64,000 nucleotides of DNA, taken from the NCBI GenBank assembly GCA_902491575.1, contig CABUID010000001.1, forward strand, positions 62,001-126,000, in the 5' to 3' direction. How positions within the stretch are numbered: position 1 is the first letter of the stretch; the number at the start of each line of letters is the position of its first letter. The notes under the pieces were generated by a model that did no database searches, was not told the DNA's origin, and saw only the letters and a list, made by a program, of their open reading frames with translations. Origin of the DNA: an uncultured Bacillota bacterium (GTDB taxonomy: Bacteria > Bacillota_I > Bacilli_A > RFN20 > CAG-631). A program made the position numbers and the translations under genes. Shown here piece by piece: positions 35,379 through 43,928 of this stretch.

Positions 35379-36354
35379 TGTTTTTTCCTCCATTTAATTG
35401 ATTTAAAAGTTTTATCTCCCAGTCAAACAAGGGTGCTGTAAATTCTTGATGGTTTAAGTATTGAAGCGTACCTTCTAAGTTATGAAAACAAATTCTTTTC
35501 GCATGTAAGAAAACATGATTTAGACCATATTTTTTCCCTAAAATATCTGAATTTTTGTTCCCATATTTTTGATCACCTACGAGAGGATGATGAATGGATT
35601 TAAGATGAACCCGTATTTGATGTGTTCTTCCAGTTAAAATTTTTACTTTTAGTAAAGTAACATCATCATATATTTTTAATGGTTCATATAAGGTAATTGC
35701 TTTTAAACCATTTACTTCATCAATGTTCACAATTTTTGTCTTTTCATTTTTGATTAATTTGGCTTCAATTCTTCCAGGAGTGAAGAGTTTACCACAAACT
35801 AAAGTTTCGTATTCTTTTTCCATGCCTTCATGATTTTTAAAAGCTTTAAATAATTCTTGTAATGCTAAGAAGGTTTTTCCAAATATGACTAAACCACTTG
35901 TATTTCGATCGATTCGATGAGCCAATGCAGGAATAAAAGTATTTTCTTTTTCAAAATCATAAGATTTATTTTCGATTAAATAATTTAAAACTTGTTTTGT
36001 CAAATTTTCTTCATTTTTGGAATCCATATCACCTTCGTGAACAAGAAGATTAGAAGGTTTATTCACAATTAAAATGTTTTCATCTTCATAAATGACTTGA
36101 AAAGATTTGTTTTTAGAAAGAGGAATACTTTTTTTATTTAAAAATTCATTTTCTTGTTCTTTCGTAATATAAATGGAAATTACATCTCCCATTTGCGTGA
36201 TATAATCGTAAGATTTTGGCTTTTTGTTTACTTTTATATCTTTCTTTCTAAATAGTTTATAAATTAAAGAATCAGGAGCATTTACTAAATATTTTTTAAT
36301 AAACTTATCGAGTCGCTTATTTTGATCGTTTTCAGAAATGGTCACTTCAATCAT
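35353..36354 (-). CDS. RluC/RluD-family pseudouridine synthase
   Basis: A 333-aa protein with an N-terminal S4 RNA-binding domain (~1-65) and the catalytic motif HRIDRNTSGLV with Asp149, followed by LKVKILTGRTHQIRVHL and HPLVGDQKYG. RluC/RluD enzymes isomerise uridines in 23S rRNA. The exact site is not assigned. It overlaps the next gene (pgcA) by 26 bases. Confidence 0.92.
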   Translation of the reverse strand: MIEVTISENDQNKRLDKFIKKYLVNAPDSLIYKLFRKKDIKVNKKPKSYDYITQMGDVISIYITKEQENEFLNKKSIPLSKNKSFQVIYEDENILIVNKPSNLLVHEGDMDSKNEENLTKQVLNYLIENKSYDFEKENTFIPALAHRIDRNTSGLVIFGKTFLALQELFKAFKNHEGMEKEYETLVCGKLFTPGRIEAKLIKNEKTKIVNIDEVNGLKAITLYEPLKIYDDVTLLKVKILTGRTHQIRVHLKSIHHPLVGDQKYGNKNSDILGKKYGLNHVFLHAKRICFHNLEGTLQYLNHQEFTAPLFDWEIKLLNQLNGGKNNELFTKSE

Positions 36355-36411
36355 AGATATTCTCCTTTCTTTAATGTAATTTTATTTTAGCATAAAACGG
36401 TAAGCAAAGTA

Positions 36412-37608
36412 TTATTTTTTACGAATCAGTGTATAGAGAGGTAAATGAGGTTTTACTTTGATTTTTAAAAGTTGTTTTGGATGTCTAGCCACTTGTACTT
36501 CCTGATTGTTTTCATCGAACATTTGTGATATTTTCATTTTTAAAGTTTGACCATTTGGTAAAAAACATTCAACGTTCAAACCACTTTCAAAAAAATTTCT
36601 TACTTCGATAATTGTCCAACCGAATTCATCTTTTTCTTTTAAAACAATGCCTAAAAATTTTTGTGTAGGATTTTCTTTCCCGATTGTTAAAAGTAAAGCT
36701 TGATTTTTTATGTTTTTGTTTAAAAAACCTGAATAAGTAATCCTATTTTCAGCTTTTTGAATTTGTTTTTTATAATATAAAAGACGTTTTGAAGAAAGAT
36801 TACCTAATCTATAATATTCGTCTATGAGTCTTCGATATGCGTTGACAACTGTTGCAATATAATGAATCGATTTCATTCTTCCTTCTATTTTGAAGCTATC
36901 TACATTTGCTTTTAATAAAGTTGGAATATAGTCTATACTCATTAAATCACAAGAAGCAAGAATAAATGTTTCAGGACTTACTAGTTTATTGTTATCATAT
37001 AGATGGTAGGACCATCTACAAGAATGGGCACAACCACCTTTATTAGCGTCTCGGTTGACCATTGAATTGGATAAACCACATCGTCCACTATAAGACGAAC
37101 ACATTCCACCATGAATAAATACTTCGGTAGGAAGCAAAGAAGTTTTTTGAATTTGACTTATTTCATCAACGTTTAATTCCCTTGCCAAAACAACTCTTTG
37201 TACATTTAAATGGGTTTTAAAAAATTCAATAGCTTTCGAATTGGCAATGGATTGTTGGGTGCTGACATGAACTTCAAATTTACAGTTTAATTCTTTTGCA
37301 CGTTTCATAATGTAAACACTTGAAACAATAATAGCATGAACACCAATCTCATTTAAGGATAAAAGATATTCATCTAAGGTGCTTAAATCGTCATCCTCTG
37401 GAACGATATTGACAGTGACATGAATTTTTGCTTGATGATGATTAGCAAAAATCACGGCTTCTTTTAAATCATCTAAAGAAAAATTACTTGCTTTAGCTCT
37501 TAATGAAAACTGTTTTCCACCACAAAAAACAGCACTAGCGCCGTAAAGTATAGCTATTTTTAATTTTTCAAGATCTCCAGCAGGAGCAAGAAGTTCTACC
37601 TTTTTCAT
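36412..37608 (-). CDS. Peptidase U32 family protein, large subunit (TrhP2/YrrO-like)
   Basis: A 398-aa protein beginning ELLAPAGDLEKLK with the U32 signature: VFIHGGMCSSYSGRC and RDANKGGCAHSCRWSY, whose cysteines bind a [4Fe-4S] cluster. The smaller U32 partner is directly upstream with a 1-base gap. This pairing is that of B. subtilis YrrN-YrrO (TrhP1/P2), which make the 5-hydroxyuridine precursor at tRNA position 34 with prephenate. The name peptidase is historical. Confidence 0.85.
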   Translation of the reverse strand: MKKVELLAPAGDLEKLKIAILYGASAVFCGGKQFSLRAKASNFSLDDLKEAVIFANHHQAKIHVTVNIVPEDDDLSTLDEYLLSLNEIGVHAIIVSSVYIMKRAKELNCKFEVHVSTQQSIANSKAIEFFKTHLNVQRVVLARELNVDEISQIQKTSLLPTEVFIHGGMCSSYSGRCGLSNSMVNRDANKGGCAHSCRWSYHLYDNNKLVSPETFILASCDLMSIDYIPTLLKANVDSFKIEGRMKSIHYIATVVNAYRRLIDEYYRLGNLSSKRLLYYKKQIQKAENRITYSGFLNKNIKNQALLLTIGKENPTQKFLGIVLKEKDEFGWTIIEVRNFFESGLNVECFLPNGQTLKMKISQMFDENNQEVQVARHPKQLLKIKVKPHLPLYTLIRKK

Positions 37609-37609
37609 T

Positions 37610-38476
37610 TTATATCAAACCTATTCTTTTATGTAAAAATCCATCAGTAAATTCAATGGTTTCATCGAGTTTTTTTAATGCTTCCATATCAATATCTTCG
37701 GTGAGTGCTTTTTGAAACAAATGAAGAACTTTTTCTAAATAAGAAACTTCAAAAAATAATCCATCCAAAAGGAACATACTTATATGTTGTGATAATTCTT
37801 TCATAGAAGATAGATAAGATAATACTTTACTATCAAAAATACTCGCAATATTTTTTTGTTGTAAAACTTTATATTTTTCTTCGCGGGTTTCCTCTTTAAG
37901 ATATAAATTTTTTGAATGAACAAAATTTTTGTCTAATTGATGCCTCTTTAAATAATGGCTCACAATTTTTCTTTCACTTTCATATAAGGGAATATAACCA
38001 AAACATAAAATACCATAATGATTTTTTTGGTTTTCAGGAAGATGTTGAATATCTTCGATATGCATATCTTTTGAACAAAAAAGATAAGGAATACCTAATT
38101 CTTGGTAAGTAAGAATATCGTAGGAATTTCTTAAAAATGTTTCATGATAAAAAATACATTTTGAATCTACATTTAATTCTTTGGCAATCATAAAGACGGA
38201 AAAATCTGTGAAGAAAAAACCATCTACTTGAATTTCAATAAGTTTTTCCATAAATTCTTTCAGTGATGGAAGTTGTTCATCTTTAAATATTTTATTGATT
38301 AAAATATAGATTTTCTTTTGTTTTTCTAGACAATGTTTTTTAACTACTTTAATTTTTGTAAAACTAAAAGATTCATCAAATCGATAAGAAAAATCTTGAT
38401 GAGGTAGTAAGAAAGCATCAGCATTATTTAAAACATAGATATCTTTTAAATGATTGATTTTAACTATAAATTCCAT
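37610..38476 (-). CDS. U32-family small subunit (TrhP1/YrrN-like)
   Basis: A 288-aa divergent U32 protein with the TIM-barrel layout (DAFLLPHQDFSYRF, QVDGFFFTDF, GILCFGYIPLY) but without the Cys-rich signature of the large subunit. Its place immediately before the large U32 gene gives the assignment. It would act with that gene in tRNA wobble-uridine hydroxylation. Confidence 0.72.
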   Translation of the reverse strand: MEFIVKINHLKDIYVLNNADAFLLPHQDFSYRFDESFSFTKIKVVKKHCLEKQKKIYILINKIFKDEQLPSLKEFMEKLIEIQVDGFFFTDFSVFMIAKELNVDSKCIFYHETFLRNSYDILTYQELGIPYLFCSKDMHIEDIQHLPENQKNHYGILCFGYIPLYESERKIVSHYLKRHQLDKNFVHSKNLYLKEETREEKYKVLQQKNIASIFDSKVLSYLSSMKELSQHISMFLLDGLFFEVSYLEKVLHLFQKALTEDIDMEALKKLDETIEFTDGFLHKRIGLI

Positions 38477-38485
38477 ATTTCACCT

Positions 38486-38517
38486 ATTAAAAAATGTAGA
38501 CGATTGTCTACTTTTTA
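38486..38517 (-). terminator. Terminator of degV
   Basis: On the - strand GTAGAC-AATC-GTCTAC is followed by ATTTTTT. The stem includes the degV stop region. Confidence 0.8.
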
Positions 38518-39383
38518 TAATTTTTTATAATTCCAAAGCCAATAGTACCAGGACCAGTATGAGCTGTAACATTTAAAGATAGATTTGCTATAATATAATC
38601 CATACCATTGGTATATTCTTGGATTAATAACTCTGCTTTATTCACTTTATCTTTTGTTTGTTTATCAGCACATAAAACAATAATTTTATAATTTTCTTTC
38701 AGTTCTGGAATATTTTCATTCCACTCACGATAGGCATTTAAAAATGCTTTTTGCATGGTTCTTGTTACTCCTTTTTTGCCTACTTCACCATTTTTAAATG
38801 TAAGAATTGGAAGTACACCTATAAAATTAGCAATAGAGGCAACTGCAGGACTAATTCTTCCACCTCTTTTTAAGTATTCTAAAGATTCAGGAACAAAAAC
38901 ACAATCTTCACTGCCGATTAATTCATCTTGTACTTTTTGAATGATTTCATCAGTATCATAGCCTTTTTGTACCAACATTTTGGCATATAATACTTGATTC
39001 GCCATCCATTGACATATAGAAAGACTATCAACGACTTTGACCTTATTTCCATATTTTTCTTTACAAATAGTGGTAAATAAAGAATACATTGAACTTAATT
39101 TAGAGGAAATAGTGAAATGGATAATCACATCAGCATTTGTTTCTGCAAAAACACTATCAAAATAATTTTCAATTTCAATAATAGTAGGAGTAGATGTAGA
39201 TATTTTAGCTCCATTACGCATTAATTCACAAAGCTTAGTTGCGTCTATATCCACTGTATCATGATATTCTACACCATCTGCAATAGTATTTAAAGGAATG
39301 ACATATAGTCCATTTTTTTTGATTTCCTCTTTGGTCATCGCAATAGTTGTATCACAAGAAATAATGATTTTTTGATGATTCAT
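38508..39383 (-). CDS. DegV-family fatty-acid-binding protein (FakB-like)
   Basis: A 291-aa protein with the DegV layout: an early CDTTIA block, the STSTPT motif with the fatty-acid-binding Thr/Ser, HFTISSKLS, and GRISPAVASIANFIGVLPIL near the second half. DegV/FakB proteins hold a fatty acid whose carboxyl group is phosphorylated by FakA. A fakA-like gene occupies the first 1.4 kb of this window, so both halves of the pathway are present though unlinked. Confidence 0.9.
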   Translation of the reverse strand: MNHQKIIISCDTTIAMTKEEIKKNGLYVIPLNTIADGVEYHDTVDIDATKLCELMRNGAKISTSTPTIIEIENYFDSVFAETNADVIIHFTISSKLSSMYSLFTTICKEKYGNKVKVVDSLSICQWMANQVLYAKMLVQKGYDTDEIIQKVQDELIGSEDCVFVPESLEYLKRGGRISPAVASIANFIGVLPILTFKNGEVGKKGVTRTMQKAFLNAYREWNENIPELKENYKIIVLCADKQTKDKVNKAELLIQEYTNGMDYIIANLSLNVTAHTGPGTIGFGIIKNYKK

Positions 39384-39492
39384 AATGATTCATGCATTTT
39401 AAAAATGCAATCCTCCTTTCTTATCTTACTTAAACTTTATAAACCTTTATACAATAATTATACTATTTCTATCTTACAAATTGCAATGAAAA

Positions 39493-39501
39493 TGATATAA
39501 T
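39493..39501 (+). promoter_or_regulatory. Extended -10 promoter of the ROK kinase
   Basis: TGATATAAT (TGn plus TATAAT) 22 bases before the ATG. The -35 (TTACAA) is weak, which fits an extended -10. Confidence 0.65.
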
Positions 39502-39523
39502 ATAACCATTGGAGGAATCGACT

Positions 39524-40429
39524 ATGGACATTCGTGAATTTATATTAGGAATTGACATTGGTGGAACAAGTATCAAAATTGGTGTGGTGAACGGATGTCA
39601 TGTTTTAGAAAATACTTCTATTCGAAATACATTTAAAGGAAAAAGTGAAACTTTAATACCTGGAATTAAAGAAATTTGTGACCAATATATCCAAAAGTAT
39701 CAACTCCATAAAATTGGAATTGGTTGTCCAGGCGATATTGTGGATGGAGTGGTTATCTTTGCATCCAATCTAGGATGGCGTAATTATTCAATTTTAAAGG
39801 ATTTTCAAAATGCATTTCCACAGTGCCAAGTAAATGTCGATAATGATGGTAATGCTGCTTGTCAAGCTGAGATTAAATTTGGTCAATTAAATCAGGTAAA
39901 AGATGGTTTATTTGTTACCATTGGTCGCGGTGTTGGTGGAGCAATTATTATTGATGAACAAATCATCCATGGTGTTCATAATCATGGTGGACGTTTTGGG
40001 CATATGATTATTCATACCAATGGTCGAAAATGTAATTGTGGCAGAAAAGGATGCTTTGAAACCTATGCTTCTGTATTAGGACTAATCCAAACAGTAAAAG
40101 AATTTAATGAAAAATTAAAAAGTGAAAAAGGTAAAATTCCAACCGATAAATTATCAGGTTATCAAATCGTTCAACATAAAAAAAATGGCAATAAGATGGT
40201 TGAAAATGCTTTGAAAAAATGGCACAATGATATTGCCGAAGGATTATTGAATTTATGCAATATTTTTGACCCATCAATAATCGTAATTGCTGGTGGAATC
40301 ACTGAAAGTGGACTATTAAATTTGAAATACATACAAAGTTTTTTGAAGAAATTTGGCTATAGCGATTGTGTTGTTACTTTGGCTACATTTAAAGGCAAAA
40401 CCGGCTTGGTAGGAGCTGCTGCTTTATAA
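39524..40429 (+). CDS. glcK: ROK-family sugar kinase (glucokinase type)
   Basis: Start at the ATG at 39524 with GGAGGA before it; an in-frame TTG upstream overlaps that site and is rejected. The 301-aa product has the ATP-binding start LGIDIGGTSIKIGV, the sugar-binding DNDGNAA, the GRGVGG loop, and the ROK zinc motif CNCGRKGC followed by FETYAS. It phosphorylates glucose or a related hexose. The gene symbol reflects the family type; substrate range is not proven. Confidence 0.85.
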   Translation: MDIREFILGIDIGGTSIKIGVVNGCHVLENTSIRNTFKGKSETLIPGIKEICDQYIQKYQLHKIGIGCPGDIVDGVVIFASNLGWRNYSILKDFQNAFPQCQVNVDNDGNAACQAEIKFGQLNQVKDGLFVTIGRGVGGAIIIDEQIIHGVHNHGGRFGHMIIHTNGRKCNCGRKGCFETYASVLGLIQTVKEFNEKLKSEKGKIPTDKLSGYQIVQHKKNGNKMVENALKKWHNDIAEGLLNLCNIFDPSIIVIAGGITESGLLNLKYIQSFLKKFGYSDCVVTLATFKGKTGLVGAAAL

Positions 40430-40444
40430 ATTTGAATAAAAAAG

Positions 40445-40477
40445 AAAAAGCCTTAAAAATTTTAAGACTTTTTTTAT
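40445..40477. terminator. Terminator between ROK kinase and esterase
   Basis: AAAAAGcCTTAAAA pairs with TTTTAAGaCTTTTT, with T-runs on both strands. The two genes converge here. Confidence 0.75.
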
Positions 40478-40491
40478 AAAATCAATTATTT

Positions 40492-41325
40492 TTAAATATA
40501 TTCTTTAATGAAATGAATAGCATTATCTACCCATTGGGTATTATAGTTCATTAATTGTAATTGCTCTTTACTGATAATTTGTGAATTATAGACACTTTCG
40601 TCTGCTAAAGATTGACCATGATCAAGCATAGGATAAATATGCATTTCAAAAAAGATATTATTTTGTCTTAAAGATTCAGCTAATGCTAATGAGTTTTTTA
40701 AAGAAACACAAGTGTCAAAAGTTGTATGCCATATAAAAGTTTTTGGAAATGCAGGAGTGACATGATTTTCAACAGAAAGTTTTTCAATTAATTCAGGTTT
40801 ACCTGCAGTAGCATTTTTAATCGTGTTTTGATGACCAAAAGAAGTAGAAATAACAGGATAGCCTAAAATACAACCATTAATTTTCATCTCTTGAAGATCA
40901 ATATTTAATAATTTTGCAAATTCTTCTTCTTGGTGAAAAGCACTACAAGTAGCCGCTAAATGACCACCGGCTGAAAATCCGATGACAGATATTGCATTCA
41001 CATCTACATGATACAATTCTGCATTTTTACGAATATAAGCTAAAGCAGCATATACTTCAACATAAGGATTTGGATATTTTATTTTCGGTTTGATAGAATA
41101 TTTTAAAACAAAACTAGCAATATCATATCCAGCAAAACGTAAAGCAACAGGCTCGGATTCTCTTTCGCTAAGAAATTCATAGCCACCTCCGGGAAGAATG
41201 ACAACACATTTACGATGTCGGTTGTTTGAAAATTCTAAATAGTTTTCTGGACAATAAGAGATTAAATAGACATCATTTTCTAATGTAGGATAATATTCTT
41301 TTAAATTAATTTTATTAGTAATCAT
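40492..41325 (-). CDS. Alpha/beta hydrolase, BD-FAE/acetyl-esterase-like
   Basis: A 277-aa protein with an oxyanion block LPGGGYEFLS, the nucleophile elbow GFSAGGH, and a C-terminal HWTTFDTCV/MLDHGQS region carrying Asp and His of the triad. Members de-acetylate sugars or hydrolyse small esters. No signal peptide is seen. The downstream 5-base gap to the nitroreductase gene suggests a shared transcript. Confidence 0.82.
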   Translation of the reverse strand: MITNKINLKEYYPTLENDVYLISYCPENYLEFSNNRHRKCVVILPGGGYEFLSERESEPVALRFAGYDIASFVLKYSIKPKIKYPNPYVEVYAALAYIRKNAELYHVDVNAISVIGFSAGGHLAATCSAFHQEEEFAKLLNIDLQEMKINGCILGYPVISTSFGHQNTIKNATAGKPELIEKLSVENHVTPAFPKTFIWHTTFDTCVSLKNSLALAESLRQNNIFFEMHIYPMLDHGQSLADESVYNSQIISKEQLQLMNYNTQWVDNAIHFIKEYI

Positions 41326-41330
41326 AATTT

Positions 41331-41858
41331 TTATAAGATTTTCACAAAATCTTCCTTTCTCTTTTTTGTAATTAATTTTTCAGGTTCAGCGCAATAGCCA
41401 ATAATACAAGTTCCCACAATCATAGAATTTTCAGGAATTTTCCATGATTTTTTAATTTTTTGACCTTCTTTCGTATTGAATAAATCATCCACTTGATTGA
41501 TCCAACATGAATTGATTTTTAAAGCTGTAGCAGCAATAAACATGTTTTCAAGAATACAGGTTGAATCTTGAATACAAAATTTATCTTCTCTTGGAGCGTA
41601 TACTAAAATAAATGTATTTGCTCCATAAAAACAATCTCTTTCCAAATGTTGTAAAGAAAGGCTCCTAAGTTTTTCGACTTGCTTTTTATCTCTGACTACT
41701 AAAATGTTAGCAATCTGTCTATTCTTTCCACTTGGCGCCATCATGCCACATTCTGTAATAAGTTTAACTTTGGATAAAGAAACTTTTTGACTCGTATAAC
41801 TTCGACAACTTATTCTATTTTTGATAATTGAAATGAATTTGTTTTCCGTATAAATCAC
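41331..41858 (-). CDS. Nitroreductase-family flavoprotein
   Basis: A 175-aa protein with the nitroreductase start NRISCRSYTSQKVS, the GMMAPSGKNRQ FMN-contact block and a C-terminal GTCIIGYCAEP block. These are FMN-dependent NAD(P)H oxidoreductases. The natural substrate is unknown. It is first in a two-gene unit with the esterase and divergent from upp. Confidence 0.85.
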   Translation of the reverse strand: MIYTENKFISIIKNRISCRSYTSQKVSLSKVKLITECGMMAPSGKNRQIANILVVRDKKQVEKLRSLSLQHLERDCFYGANTFILVYAPREDKFCIQDSTCILENMFIAATALKINSCWINQVDDLFNTKEGQKIKKSWKIPENSMIVGTCIIGYCAEPEKLITKKRKEDFVKIL

Positions 41859-41906
41859 CTCTATTTTTATTATATATTATTTTTTACTGAATTTGCTAGA
41901 GTTATG

Positions 41907-41915
41907 TGATATAAT
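41907..41915 (+). promoter_or_regulatory. Extended -10 promoter of upp
   Basis: TGATATAAT, 26 bases before the ATG, with AAAGGAGG as ribosome site. Confidence 0.62.
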
Positions 41916-41940
41916 TATCAAAGGAGGAATTTTAAAGAAT

Positions 41941-42567
41941 ATGCATACAATTGTTAAACACCCATTAATAGACGTAAAATTATCGATTATGAGAGATGAA
42001 AACACAAAATCAAAGGAATTTAGGGAGAATTTAAATGAGATTGCCTCTTTTATGTGTTTTGAGGTATTTAAAGATTTAGACACTTATGACTCACAAGAAA
42101 CTTATCAAACACCAACAGGAATACAACTTCACAAAAAGAAATTGAGTCACAAAATTATTATTGCTCCAATTTTAAGAGCAGGAATTGGTTTATGCGATGG
42201 AATTAAAAATATGGTTCCAACAGCAAGAATTGGTCATATTGGAATGTATAGAAATGAAGAGACTTTACAACCTGTTGAATATTATTTTAAATTACCCGAT
42301 GTAGAAAACCCATTGGTTGTTATTGTTGATCCAATGTTAGCAACAGGAGGAAGCGCAATTGCTGCAATTGAGGCTTGTAAAAAAAGAGGATACAATAATA
42401 TTCGTTTAATGTGTTTGGTCGGCGTACCTGAAGGTTTAGCAGCTGTAGAAAAAGCATACCCAGATGTTCATATTTATTTGGCATCATTAGATGAAAAATT
42501 AAATGAAAAAGGCTATATTCTTCCTGGCCTTGGAGATGCTGGAGATCGTATATTTGGAACAAAATAA
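41941..42567 (+). CDS. upp: Uracil phosphoribosyltransferase
   Basis: Start at the ATG at 41941 after AAAGGAGG; the upstream extension overlaps the promoter and is rejected. The 208-aa product begins VKHPLIDVKLSIMRD and has ILRAGIGL, the PRPP motif VDPMLATGGSA and the uracil-binding end PGLGDAGDRIFGT. It converts uracil and PRPP to UMP in pyrimidine salvage. Confidence 0.97.
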   Translation: MHTIVKHPLIDVKLSIMRDENTKSKEFRENLNEIASFMCFEVFKDLDTYDSQETYQTPTGIQLHKKKLSHKIIIAPILRAGIGLCDGIKNMVPTARIGHIGMYRNEETLQPVEYYFKLPDVENPLVVIVDPMLATGGSAIAAIEACKKRGYNNIRLMCLVGVPEGLAAVEKAYPDVHIYLASLDEKLNEKGYILPGLGDAGDRIFGTK

Positions 42568-42570
42568 AAT

Positions 42571-42604
42571 GCAATAAAGCAAAAACTTTATTGCTTTTTT
42601 TGTT
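42571..42604 (+). terminator. Terminator of upp
   Basis: GCAATAAAG-CAAAAA-CTTTATTGC hairpin followed by a T-run. Confidence 0.9.
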
Positions 42605-42675
42605 TGATAATAATTTTTTTTCTAAAAAAAATTGTTTTGTAAAATATTCGTTTAAGGATTTGGGAAAAAAATAAC

Positions 42676-42703
42676 TTGATTAATACATATAAATATGTAT
42701 AAT
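42676..42703 (+). promoter_or_regulatory. Promoter of the Opp-associated operon
   Basis: TTGATT (42676-42681), a 16-bp spacer and TATAAT (42698-42703). Confidence 0.75.
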
Positions 42704-42739
42704 AATTATTATGCAGGTTTTGGAATGAGGTGATTTTTT

Positions 42740-43927
42740 TTGCTGAAAAAATTTAAATTTAAATTTTATACAGTTGGAGCAATTGCGATTTTACTTACAT
42801 GCTTAACAGGTTGTGGATATCATTCTGCTCATAATGAACAAGGTTATACACAAGAAGTCATTTATGATTTAGGTGAGGGTGTTTGTAAAGCGAACAATCG
42901 AGAAACAAATAAACTAACAGTTTACTATCTTCCAGGTTCTCACATCACAGATTTTTCTGACAATAAAGAATATGTTTTTACAAGAGCAAATTCTGCCGAT
43001 GGAAGTATAAAGTATGAGTTAGAAGGTTGGTATTTAGATAAGGAATATGAACATCCTGTTGATTTTGAAACATATACTTTACCTGAAGACAAGGAAATTG
43101 TCACAACAATTTATGCAAAATGGGAAGAAATTTTTGATAAACATTTTAACATTTATTATCAACCAGAAAATAGTGCTGAGTTTACTTTATTAAAAACATT
43201 ACAATGGGAATTAAATAAACCATTTAAATATTCTTCAGATAATATTGAATATCCAAGTGATGAAGAATATACATTCATAGGTGCCTATATCGACGAAGAA
43301 ATGACAACGGCTGTTGATAATAACTATTTGTTAACAAAAGACGGAGAGGATTTACCGATTTATACAAAATGGATAAAAGGTCATTATCGCGTCGTCAATA
43401 CACCATCTGAATTTAGAAGTTACTTTGATCGTTATGTATTAAGTTATGATTTATATTTGAATGCAGATATTGATTTATCTGGCGTAACTTTACCAAGACT
43501 TTCCATACTTAATGGAAGAACGATTTTAGGAAATCATCATACAATTTCTAATTTAACTTATTCAACATTAAGTGGTGAAAATGGATCGAAAACGACAGTA
43601 ACCCTTGGAGGATTAGCGGATACAATAGAAAATTGTACCATCAAAGATTTGAAAATCACAAATGCAACTTATACAATGCATGTTGTAACTTGTAAATATT
43701 TGCAATTTGGAGCTTTAGCAGGAACAATTAAATCATCAACAATTGATAATGTTTCCATTAATGGAACAATAACTTATGCTGAAGACACATTGAAACGTCT
43801 TGAAAATGAAACACTGATTGCTGTACGTATTGCGGATGGTTTAGCTTATTCTATCGATGAAAGTTCAGTGATAACAAATGATCAAGTCGATTTATCTACT
43901 ATAATGTATGATTTAAAGGAGGAATAA
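42740..43927 (+). CDS. Lipoprotein with InlB-type repeats, first gene of the Opp operon
   Basis: A 395-aa protein from a TTG start with GAGGTGA well placed and no in-frame ATG nearby. The lipobox LTGC gives Cys25. Residues ~40-130 contain InlB B-repeat-like (Flg_new) units (KLTVYYLPG ... YELEGWYLDKEYEHPVDF ... TIYAKW), and a second, weaker unit follows. The C-terminal part has GLUG/beta-helix-like strands (TILGNHHTISNLTYS, TIENCTIKDLKI). It ends one base before oppA. A surface protein co-transcribed with peptide uptake; role unknown. Confidence 0.75.
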   Translation: MLKKFKFKFYTVGAIAILLTCLTGCGYHSAHNEQGYTQEVIYDLGEGVCKANNRETNKLTVYYLPGSHITDFSDNKEYVFTRANSADGSIKYELEGWYLDKEYEHPVDFETYTLPEDKEIVTTIYAKWEEIFDKHFNIYYQPENSAEFTLLKTLQWELNKPFKYSSDNIEYPSDEEYTFIGAYIDEEMTTAVDNNYLLTKDGEDLPIYTKWIKGHYRVVNTPSEFRSYFDRYVLSYDLYLNADIDLSGVTLPRLSILNGRTILGNHHTISNLTYSTLSGENGSKTTVTLGGLADTIENCTIKDLKITNATYTMHVVTCKYLQFGALAGTIKSSTIDNVSINGTITYAEDTLKRLENETLIAVRIADGLAYSIDESSVITNDQVDLSTIMYDLKEE

Positions 43928-43928
43928 T